Source of the DNA: Anabaena catenula FACHB-362
GTDB taxonomy: Bacteria > Cyanobacteriota > Cyanobacteriia > Cyanobacteriales > Nostocaceae
NCBI RefSeq assembly: GCF_014698735.1
Contig: NZ_JACJTQ010000003.1
Span: forward strand, 62,001 to 126,000
Reading direction: 5' to 3'
Length of the DNA: 64,000 bases
The notes beneath the pieces are model-generated. The model was given only the letters and a program-made list of their open reading frames with translations. It was not told where the DNA came from and ran no database searches. Shown here one piece after another: positions 9,107-16,524 of this stretch (the first letter of the stretch is position 1; each line of letters starts with the position of its first letter). Both the position numbers and the translations under genes were made by a program.

Positions 9107-10048
9107 CTAACCTATTAATTTCTGCCAAGTCATTGCTCCGACAATGCCATCAGCAGTTAAACCATTCTGCTGTTGAAATTTCTTAATTGCTCCTTGTGTC
9201 TGTGGCCCGTAGATACCATCAGGTACAGCACCTACACGATATTGCAAGTATCTAACAATCGCTCCGGTAGCTTTGGTTCCGGCGACGGGTCGTTTAGATA
9301 ATATCTGATTTATGGCATCCCATGTGGTCTTGCTTGCCATTCCTGTGGGGATAATCCCTGCAATCTTCTGAAACTTTTCGACAGCAGAGGCTGTTGCTGG
9401 TCCTATGGAGTTATCTTCATCCAAAGGCTTACCATTTTTATCAGTTATTTTGAGTTGATTTAAGGCTTTTTGTAGTTTGAGAATACTAGTATCTGTGTTG
9501 TCTTCCTCATCTTTGATGATATTTACAGGAGCAGATGCGACTTTACCAGTTAAGCCTTTGACGATCGCACTGGCCATTGCTTCACCATCATATAGTTGCA
9601 TATCTTTGGCGGAATCAATGAAGCAACATTCTATGAGAATCGCCGACATATTTGTATTTCTGAGAACATACAGGTGCGACCCACTTTTAACACCTCGATT
9701 AAAAAAGCCTAACTTAATTATTTCATCCAATACAGATTTGGCGGTCTTTTTGCCAGCATCGCTAATAGCAAATATTTCTGTACCATTAGCTTTTCCATTA
9801 AAGGCATTAAAATGAATAGAAACATAAAGATCAACTTTATTTCTATTAGCAATATCACAGCGTCTGCCGAGAGATTGACTTACTGTACTAGCACTACTTG
9901 GGTTACAGGATATTGCTTCATGACCTAAGCTTTTTAACTTAGCTATAACTTTAGTACCAATTTCTACAGTTAAATTATCTTCAAATTTAATGCCGCTGGC
10001 TCCAGTATCAGGAGGGCAATTATGCCCCATATCAATTCCAAATTTCAT
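9107..10048 (-). CDS. N-acetylmuramoyl-L-alanine amidase (Amidase_3) with two peptidoglycan-binding repeats
   Basis: A 313-residue zinc amidase that cleaves the MurNAc-L-Ala bond. The catalytic domain (about residues 1-170) starts directly with FGIDMGHNC and has the zinc His in GHN, a second His in SIHFNA and the catalytic Glu in ILIECCFID. Two PG_binding_1 repeats follow (about 185-248 and 258-312), the second with the usual GIYGPQTQGAIKKFQQQNGL core. No signal peptide is visible, so it may be released by lysis or an unknown route, as with endolysins; no phage genes are nearby. GAGG lies about 8 nt before the ATG on the minus strand. Confidence 0.92.
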   Translation of the reverse strand: MKFGIDMGHNCPPDTGASGIKFEDNLTVEIGTKVIAKLKSLGHEAISCNPSSASTVSQSLGRRCDIANRNKVDLYVSIHFNAFNGKANGTEIFAISDAGKKTAKSVLDEIIKLGFFNRGVKSGSHLYVLRNTNMSAILIECCFIDSAKDMQLYDGEAMASAIVKGLTGKVASAPVNIIKDEEDNTDTSILKLQKALNQLKITDKNGKPLDEDNSIGPATASAVEKFQKIAGIIPTGMASKTTWDAINQILSKRPVAGTKATGAIVRYLQYRVGAVPDGIYGPQTQGAIKKFQQQNGLTADGIVGAMTWQKLIG

Positions 10049-10325
10049 GGGTGTATCCTCAATTTACTTTTTAGTAGTTCTCAACTGCTGCTATTTTTAA
10101 ATATACATTTTTACTTCCAACCATGCCAATTGAGGATTTTTTTGGAGAAATTAACTACTGTCAAACAGATTATAAATCCCAAATTGCACAAATTCTGTAT
10201 GCTGTTGTATTTTCAACAGATGGGGAAACAGACTTGCTGATTATAATCTCTAGGTAGATATTCCCCCCAATAATCCCCAACAATGTTTAAGATCAAGGTA
10301 AAGAAATATTTCGTAGCAAAAGCGC

Positions 10326-13300
10326 ATGAAACGCATTGTCTTGATTGCTGGGTTTGAATCGTTTAACGCGGACTTATACCGGAAAGCGGCTTTTTTGGCT
10401 AATTCTCGGTGTCCAGAGTTGGATATTCGAGTATTTAGCGATCGCAATATTACCACCAATAGCACGGAAGTTGAAGCAGCACTTAAAGACGCAGATGTGT
10501 TCTTTGGCAGTTTACTGTTCGATTATGACCAAGTTGTGTGGTTGCGGGAGCGTGTCGCTAACATCCCTATTCGTCTCATTTTCGAGTCAGCACTAGAATT
10601 GATGAGTTTAACAAAAATCGGTGCATTTGCGATCGGTGACAAACCCAAAGGAATGCCCAAACCCGTTAAATTCATCCTTGACAAATTCAGCAACGGTAAA
10701 GAAGAAGACAAACTTGCTGGTTATATCAGTTTCCTAAAAATTGGCCCCAAGTTATTAAAATTCGTGCCAGTGCAAAAAGTCCAAGACTTACGCAACTGGT
10801 TAATTATCTATGGTTACTGGAACGCCGGCGGTTCAGAAAACGTCGCTTCCCTATTTTGGATAATTGCGGAAAAATACTTAGATTTAAAAGTCGGAGATAT
10901 ACCGCCACCCATCGAAACCCCCAACATGGGGTTATTACATCCTGACTATCAAGGGTTTTTTACATCACCTCGTGAGTATTTACAATGGTATCGGAAAAGG
11001 GAGCAGGGAACAGGGAACAGGGAACAGAAAAGAGAAAAGCCCTCAGTTATTGGAATTCTACTTTACCGAAAGCACGTCATCACCAAACTGCCCTATATTC
11101 CCCAACTGATAAGCTATTTTGAAAAAGCGGGTTTAACTCCCTTACCAATCTTTATCAACGGTGTAGAAGGTCACGTAGCCGTCAGAGATTGGATGACAAG
11201 CGACTACGAAACCCAACAACGTCAAATAGGTAATATTGAAACCCCTTCCCTTTCCTCAGAAGCTGTAAAAGTTGATGCCGTAGTTTCTACTATCGGTTTT
11301 CCCTTAGTTGGTGGCCCCGCTGGTTCAATGGAAGCAGGAAGACAAATAGAAGTTGCTAAACGCATTCTCACCGCTAAAAATGTCCCTTATATCGTCGCTG
11401 CACCTTTATTAATTCAAGATATTTATTCTTGGACAAGGCAAGGTATCGGCGGTTTGCAAAGTGTTGTATTGTATTCTTTACCTGAATTAGATGGGGCAAT
11501 TGATACAATTCCCCTGGGTGGATTAGTTGGTGAACAAATTTATTTAGTTCCTGAACGAGTACAGCGATTAACTAATAGAGTCAAAAGCTGGGTTTCCCTC
11601 CGACAAAAACCTATTTCCAAACGGAAAATTGCCATTATTTTATATGGTTTTCCTCCTGGCTATGGTGCAGTGGGAACTGCTGCATTATTAAACGTTCCCC
11701 GCAGTTTAATTAAATTACTAAACGCACTGAAAGCACAGGGTTATACAGTTGGTGATATTCCTGAAGATGGAGAAGAATTAATTCGCCAAATTAAAGAAGC
11801 AGATGAAATTAATCCCCTCAATATAGAGACGTTTCATGAAACGTCTCTACAACAAACAAATACAGTCAATGCTAGAATATTAGAAAAATGGTTAGGCTAT
11901 CTGTTTACATCTCGCATTGAAAAACAATGGAAATACCTCACAGGTAGCGGCATAAAAACTTATGGTGATGAGTTTAATATTGGTGGTGTGCAATTAGGAA
12001 ATGTGTGGATAGGTGTCCAGCCACCTTTGGGAATTCAAGGCGATCCAATGCGGTTAATGTTTGAAAGAGATTTAACCCCACATCCTCAATATGCAGCTTT
12101 TTATAAATGGTTACAAAATGATTTTCAAGCTGATGCTGTAGTTCATTTTGGAATGCATGGAACTGTGGAATGGTTGCCGGGTTCACCTTTAGGAAATACT
12201 GGTTATTCTTGGTCTGATATTCTGTTAGGAAATCTCCCTAATTTATATATCTATGCCGCAAATAATCCTTCAGAATCAATTTTAGCTAAACGTCGTGGTT
12301 ATGGTGTGTTGATTTCTCATAATGTACCGCCTTATGGACGCGCTGGTTTATATAAGGAATTAGTAAATTTACGAGATTTAATTGCTGAATATCGGGAAGA
12401 TCCAGAAAAGAATTATCTGTTAAAGGAAGGGATTTGTAAGAAGATTGTTGATACTGGTTTGGAGGTAGATTGTCCTTTTGATGATGCGAAACGGTTGGGT
12501 ATTCCATTCACACCGGAAAATGTGAGGATGTTTAGTGGTCATGCTTTTGATCATTATTTGGTGAAGTTGTATGAATATCTACAAGTTCTCGAAAATCGTC
12601 TTTTTTCTTCGGGTTTACACGTTTTAGGTGAAGCGCCGAATCAGGAGGAGTTAACGGGTTATTTGGATGCTTATTTTGGGGGAGAAAATGAACCGCGAAG
12701 GCGCGTTCACGAAGTGTCTCGAAGAGAAGGACGCGAAGAAGGAAGAGAAGAAGAAAGAAAGGAAATTACAAGGTTATTAAATCAGTCAACTGATGAGTTG
12801 ACGAATCTTTTGCGGGGTTTAAATGGTGAGTTTATTCCTCCTGCACCTGGTGGGGATTTGTTGCGAGATGGTGCTGGTGTTTTACCAACTGGGAGGAATA
12901 TTCACGCTTTAGATCCTTATCGTATGCCTTCTCCTGCTGCTTTTGAACGAGGTAAGGAAATTGCTAAGAAAATTATTTCTCAGTCTTTGGATGAAAATAA
13001 GAAGTATCCGGAAACTGTGGCGGTTTTGTTATGGGGTTTGGATGCTATTAAAACTAAGGGTGAATCTTTGGGAATTCTCTTGGAATTGGTGGGTGCTGAA
13101 CCTGTGAAGGAGGGAACGGGACGAATTGTTAGATATGATTTGAAGCCTCTTGCTGAGGTTGGACATCCGCGTATTGATGTGTTAGCAAATCTATCGGGTA
13201 TTTTTCGAGATAGTTTTGTGAATATCATTGAATTGTTGGATGATTTATTTCAACGGGCTGCGGAAATTGATGAACCGGAGGAAATGAATTTTATTAGAAA

Positions 13301-14063
13301 ACACGCTTTGGTTTTAAAAGCCCAAGGTGTGGAAAATTCTTCAGCGAGATTGTTTTCTAATCCTTCTGGGGATTTTGGTTCTTTGGTTAATGATAGGGTG
13401 GTTGATGGTAATTGGGAATCTGGGGAAGAGTTGGGGAATACTTGGGAAAGCCGCAATGTGTTTAGTTATGGTAGAAATGATAAAGGACAAGCAAGGCCGG
13501 AAGTATTGCAGACTTTATTGAAAACTAGCGATCGCATTGTTCAGGAAATAGATTCGGTAGAATATGGTTTAACTGATATTCAGGAATACTATGCGAATAC
13601 AGGCGGTTTGAAGAAAGCCGCAGAAAAGCAAAGTGGTAAAAAGGTGACAGCGAGTTTTGTGGAAAGTTTTTCTAAGGACACCACACCCCGCAATTTAGAT
13701 GATTTATTGCGAATGGAATACAGAACCAAGTTATTAAATCCTAAATGGGCTGACGCAATGGCTAATCAAGGTTCTGGTGGTGCTTTTGAAATCTCTCAAC
13801 GCATGACGGCGTTAATAGGTTGGGGTGGTACGGCTGATTTTCAAGATGATTGGGTTTATGATCAAGCCGCAGATACCTATGCTTTAGATCCAGAAATGGC
13901 GGAAAAATTACGCAAAGCCAATCCTGAAGCTTTTAGAAATATCGTGGGGAGAATGTTGGAAGCATCGGGACGCGGTTTATGGCAAGCTGATGGAGATAAG
14001 TTAGATAAGTTGCGGAAATTATATGATTTGACTGATGAAGAATTAGAAGGAGTCACAGTTTAA
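10326..14063 (+). CDS. chlH: Magnesium chelatase H subunit-type protein (BchH/ChlH paralogue)
   Basis: ChlH binds protoporphyrin IX and, with ChlI and ChlD, inserts Mg2+ at the first step of chlorophyll synthesis. The 1245-residue product follows the family end to end: the N-terminal DUF3479-like region, then FPP-GYGAVGTAA, QPPLGIQGDPMRL, VHFGMHGTVEWLPG, AANNPSESILAKRR, PTGRNIHALDP, GRPRIDV-like and KLLNPKW motifs. It is about 80 residues shorter than the usual cyanobacterial ChlH (around 1330), mainly where that protein has a variable segment near residues 790-830, so it may be a second, divergent copy. Three repeat-derived stretches sit in frame (see separate entries). Cobalt chelatase CobN is the alternative, less likely from these motifs. 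Confidence 0.85.
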   Translation: MKRIVLIAGFESFNADLYRKAAFLANSRCPELDIRVFSDRNITTNSTEVEAALKDADVFFGSLLFDYDQVVWLRERVANIPIRLIFESALELMSLTKIGAFAIGDKPKGMPKPVKFILDKFSNGKEEDKLAGYISFLKIGPKLLKFVPVQKVQDLRNWLIIYGYWNAGGSENVASLFWIIAEKYLDLKVGDIPPPIETPNMGLLHPDYQGFFTSPREYLQWYRKREQGTGNREQKREKPSVIGILLYRKHVITKLPYIPQLISYFEKAGLTPLPIFINGVEGHVAVRDWMTSDYETQQRQIGNIETPSLSSEAVKVDAVVSTIGFPLVGGPAGSMEAGRQIEVAKRILTAKNVPYIVAAPLLIQDIYSWTRQGIGGLQSVVLYSLPELDGAIDTIPLGGLVGEQIYLVPERVQRLTNRVKSWVSLRQKPISKRKIAIILYGFPPGYGAVGTAALLNVPRSLIKLLNALKAQGYTVGDIPEDGEELIRQIKEADEINPLNIETFHETSLQQTNTVNARILEKWLGYLFTSRIEKQWKYLTGSGIKTYGDEFNIGGVQLGNVWIGVQPPLGIQGDPMRLMFERDLTPHPQYAAFYKWLQNDFQADAVVHFGMHGTVEWLPGSPLGNTGYSWSDILLGNLPNLYIYAANNPSESILAKRRGYGVLISHNVPPYGRAGLYKELVNLRDLIAEYREDPEKNYLLKEGICKKIVDTGLEVDCPFDDAKRLGIPFTPENVRMFSGHAFDHYLVKLYEYLQVLENRLFSSGLHVLGEAPNQEELTGYLDAYFGGENEPRRRVHEVSRREGREEGREEERKEITRLLNQSTDELTNLLRGLNGEFIPPAPGGDLLRDGAGVLPTGRNIHALDPYRMPSPAAFERGKEIAKKIISQSLDENKKYPETVAVLLWGLDAIKTKGESLGILLELVGAEPVKEGTGRIVRYDLKPLAEVGHPRIDVLANLSGIFRDSFVNIIELLDDLFQRAAEIDEPEEMNFIRKHALVLKAQGVENSSARLFSNPSGDFGSLVNDRVVDGNWESGEELGNTWESRNVFSYGRNDKGQARPEVLQTLLKTSDRIVQEIDSVEYGLTDIQEYYANTGGLKKAAEKQSGKKVTASFVESFSKDTTPRNLDDLLRMEYRTKLLNPKWADAMANQGSGGAFEISQRMTALIGWGGTADFQDDWVYDQAADTYALDPEMAEKLRKANPEAFRNIVGRMLEASGRGLWQADGDKLDKLRKLYDLTDEELEGVTV
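11000..11028. repeat. GGGAACA heptamer array inside chlH
   Basis: Three tandem GGGAACA heptamers (preceded by a partial GGAGCA) lie inside the chlH reading frame and encode the odd stretch REQGTGNREQ. Because three heptamers are 21 nt, the frame is preserved. This is the same class of 7-bp array found in spacers of this window. Confidence 0.85.
11825..11848. repeat. Perfect 24-nt palindrome inside chlH
   Basis: A perfect palindrome with the half-site AGAGACGTTTCA lies within the chlH frame and encodes ETFHETSLQ. Relatives of this GTAGAGACGTT...AACGTCTCTAC repeat occur in spacers at 21270-21302 and about 50806-50838. Confidence 0.85.
12690..12755. repeat. GC-rich dispersed repeat inside chlH
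   Basis: This stretch encodes the very unusual RRRVHEVSRREGREEGREEE within the chlH protein. The part CGTTCACGAAGTGTCTCGAA and its GAGAAGG continuation match the reverse complement of the spacer repeat at about 8993-9020 at roughly 25 of 27 positions, so a dispersed repeat has been taken up in frame. Confidence 0.8.
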
Positions 14064-14065
14064 TC

Positions 14066-14125
14066 GTAGGGTGGGTATAGCCCTGCGGGCATGGCTTCGC
14101 TAGAGCGACAGCGTAACCCACCACA
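14066..14125. repeat. GTAGGGTGGG...CCCACC hairpin repeat
   Basis: Directly after the chlH stop is a dispersed repeat opening GTAGGGTGGG and closing AACCCACC, with a GC-rich middle (CCCTGCGGGCATGGCTTCGC). It can fold into a long stem-loop and may serve as the chlH terminator. Related copies lie at 15190-15236 and 23847-23884 and inside the family B elements. Confidence 0.65.
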
Positions 14126-14186
14126 TCTAAAGTAAAATTTGATCGATAATTATGAATATTATCAACCCAAATCATTAAATAAAAAT

Positions 14187-15161
14187 ATGAATGAAAAACA
14201 ACAATATATCAAAGAATTTGTAGACGATGCCCAAGAACACCTTGATATTATTGAACAAGGTATATTAAAGTTAACATCCCATCAACAACCAGAATTAGTA
14301 TATGAAATTCTCCGTTCTATACATACCATTGAATTAAATTCGGAAATTTTAGGTACAAATATAATCACCACAACAGCTAAGGATTTAAAATACGAATTTG
14401 AAATCTTGCGAGATTATCCAATAAAATTTGACTTAAAACTTGAATCTTTATTTTTACAATGTTTTGATGTTTTATCAATTTGTGTCAACCAATTAATAGA
14501 ACCATTTGGTATAGATCCAAAACATGAAGAGAAAATATTACCCCAAATCGAAGCTACTTTTAAATCTCTCAATTCTTACCTCAAAAATATTACTAATGAA
14601 TGTGTAATATTTTCGGAAATAGAACAAATATTTCCCCTCGAAAATGCTGTTAAAATAGCTGCATCTGAATATAATAAACAGGTGGAAATAAATATTTCAG
14701 GTAGGGGAACTATTATATCTAAATTTATCCTCAAGAAACTACCGATTTTGTTAACACACTTAATTAATAATTCGATTACTCACGGTATTGAAACACCAGA
14801 AACACGTGTAAATCAAGGTAAATCTCCTGTGGGTAAAATTACCATTCGTGCTTGCCAACAAGCTAACCAAACTTTAGTTTCTTTTGCTGATGATGGTGCA
14901 GGAATTGATGTAGAAAGAGTTAAAAATAAAGCATTAGATAAAGGTTTAATTAACTATTCTCAATTACCTAATCTTTCAAAAAAAGATATCTATGAACTCA
15001 TCTTTCATCCTGGTTTTAGTACCAAAGACACCAAAGATTTACGAGCAGGTTTAGGGTATGGAATGGATGTAATTCGTTCGGAAATAAATAAACTTGGTGG
15101 TAAAATAACTATAGATTCTATTCCTCAACAAGGAACAAATTTTACAATCTATTTTTATTAG
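14187..15161 (+). CDS. CheA-like protein fragment: Hpt-like domain plus HATPase
   Basis: The ATG at 14187 is preferred over the upstream TTG at 14139 because MNEKQQYIKEFVDDAQEHLD is the normal opening of an Hpt domain. The Hpt part (about residues 1-110) keeps a His in SIHTIE, at the place of the phospho-accepting His in CheA. The ATPase part (about 185-324) has the CheA N box LINNSITHGIE, DDGAGID, and GLGYGMDVIRSEI. The CheA dimerisation and CheW-like domains are absent. It may be a stand-alone phosphotransfer/kinase module acting on other receivers; no chemotaxis genes lie near. 324 residues. Confidence 0.8.
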   Translation: MNEKQQYIKEFVDDAQEHLDIIEQGILKLTSHQQPELVYEILRSIHTIELNSEILGTNIITTTAKDLKYEFEILRDYPIKFDLKLESLFLQCFDVLSICVNQLIEPFGIDPKHEEKILPQIEATFKSLNSYLKNITNECVIFSEIEQIFPLENAVKIAASEYNKQVEINISGRGTIISKFILKKLPILLTHLINNSITHGIETPETRVNQGKSPVGKITIRACQQANQTLVSFADDGAGIDVERVKNKALDKGLINYSQLPNLSKKDIYELIFHPGFSTKDTKDLRAGLGYGMDVIRSEINKLGGKITIDSIPQQGTNFTIYFY

Positions 15162-15179
15162 TTTCGTAAAATAAACAAC

Positions 15180-15236
15180 AACGCACCATTAATCAAGTTT
15201 AATGTGCGTTAGGCAAAGCCATAACGCACCCTACAA
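15180..15236. repeat. Hairpin repeat AACGCACC...GGTGCGTT type
   Basis: An inverted repeat AACGCACCATTAA / TTAATGTGCGTT (about 15180-15210) is followed by a second AACGCACCCTAC. It lies 18 bp after the CheA-like stop, so it may also act as a transcription terminator, although repeats of this sort are common in the spacers here. Confidence 0.6.
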
Positions 15237-15404
15237 ATACTTGGATTTTTTCAAAATTAAAATACTATATCTATATACGTAAATCGTGAGGTTATCCACT
15301 TCCTTAAATCAACCTTAACCCAAAAGCACCAGCGTATAACTTAAATCTTTGGTACACTAAACTTAGCATTTTTCATAATCATAGATTACAATCAATCATC
15401 ATCT

Positions 15405-15989
15405 ATGTTTTCAGTCAATACACCCCCTAAACCTAGACAAAATTCTGCATTTAAGCATCTAATGTCTATCCATTGGTGGATGTCAATTGGTTATTTAATA
15501 ATATTTGTGACTGGAACATTTATGTCCAGATTACCAAGAGAGGTTTCGATTCGTCCCTCTCTTTATGATTTTCATAAATCAATGGCTATTTTATTGATGG
15601 CTGTACTCACTTGGCGAATTTTAGTATTGTTGCGTGTTTGGTGGCGCAAGTATACAAAAAAATTTCCTAAATTTACTACCGAATGGTTAAAAACTGTTGC
15701 CCTACATACCAGTTTGTATATCTTTATGTGGGCTGTTCCTATCGCTGGTTTCTTGCTTTCTAACTCGTATAAAAGTAATAATGTCAGTTTTTTTGGTATT
15801 CTTTTACCTGATATTTTCCCGCAAAATTCAGCAATGGTTGATATCGGTAGAAGTTTGCATTTTTGGTTAGCCTATACATTTTTGGCTTTTATTATTCTAC
15901 ACAGTATTCAACAAAGAAAAGTAGTGCGATCGCTATGGCGCAAATTTGCAAAATTTATCAATTTCCAAAACAGTTTATCACGTGATTAA
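15405..15989 (+). CDS. Cytochrome b561 family membrane protein
   Basis: A 194-residue integral membrane protein with four hydrophobic helices (about residues 27-45, 61-78, 100-124, 150-172). Histidines placed for two b-type haems are in MSIHWWM, YDFHKSM, VALHTSL and RSLHFWLAYTF; a further one ends the last helix. This is the bacterial CybB-like b561 layout, a quinol:acceptor or superoxide-handling electron carrier. The substrate is unknown. It is monocistronic and followed by a heptamer-repeat region. Confidence 0.85.
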   Translation: MFSVNTPPKPRQNSAFKHLMSIHWWMSIGYLIIFVTGTFMSRLPREVSIRPSLYDFHKSMAILLMAVLTWRILVLLRVWWRKYTKKFPKFTTEWLKTVALHTSLYIFMWAVPIAGFLLSNSYKSNNVSFFGILLPDIFPQNSAMVDIGRSLHFWLAYTFLAFIILHSIQQRKVVRSLWRKFAKFINFQNSLSRD

Positions 15990-16016
15990 AGGAGAAGAAA
16001 ATCAACATTTATGAAT

Positions 16017-16082
16017 GTAAGTATTAGGAATTCAGGATATCCTGACTCCTGAATTCTGACTCCTGACTCCTGACTCCTGACA
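16017..16082. repeat. CTGACTC heptamer array with a family A-like left end
   Basis: Begins GTAAGTATTAGGAATTCAGG, close to the family A terminus, then runs into CTGACTC heptamers interrupted by CTGAATT. The right terminus is missing. It looks like an internally deleted or degraded relative of the element at 7377-7591. Confidence 0.65.
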
Positions 16083-16084
16083 AT

Positions 16085-16366
16085 TTATTGTTGATGATTA
16101 TTTGTGTTATTCTCGGTTTCCACTAACCGTGACATAAACACATCTGTTTTTCTACTCATAACAGATATAACTTTATCAATAGCAACTACTTCACTGATTT
16201 TGACAACCCTTTCCCACAAAGTATCTTCTTCTGTCTCTTTGTTGTGAGTTCTATGCTTAAACCACAACAATTCATCAGAAACCCCGATAATTGTCCCGAA
16301 ATACCATTTATCTCTGATTAGTAACCATATTTCTTGCTCTACGTAGGTTTGTAGAATAGATTTCAT
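16085..16366 (-). CDS. Hypothetical small protein (93 aa)
   Basis: The first 65 residues alternate hydrophobic and polar residues as in a small beta barrel (IWLLIRDKWYFGTIIGVSDE, then LLWFKHRT and VVKISEVVAID), reminiscent of Sm-like or SH3-like folds. The tail is hydrophilic and ends Asn/Gln-rich. This fold idea is inference from pattern alone. It stops just after the heptamer array and stands alone. Confidence 0.6.
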   Translation of the reverse strand: MKSILQTYVEQEIWLLIRDKWYFGTIIGVSDELLWFKHRTHNKETEEDTLWERVVKISEVVAIDKVISVMSRKTDVFMSRLVETENNTNNHQQ

Positions 16367-16524
16367 AATAGGTTAGATAATGAAAAGTTATTGCGCTACA
16401 TAGTATGCTGCTATTAAAGATTAATACAATTGTAAATATACTGAATATTAAAACTTGATCTTATGTTTTACATATTACTCAATACCAAAATAGCTGCTTG
16501 CATATAAACTTTAGCATTCCTAAA

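Noticed and set aside
8874-9110. 78-aa reading frame across the family C element
   Set aside because: It is made of palindromic repeat units and has no ribosome-binding site.
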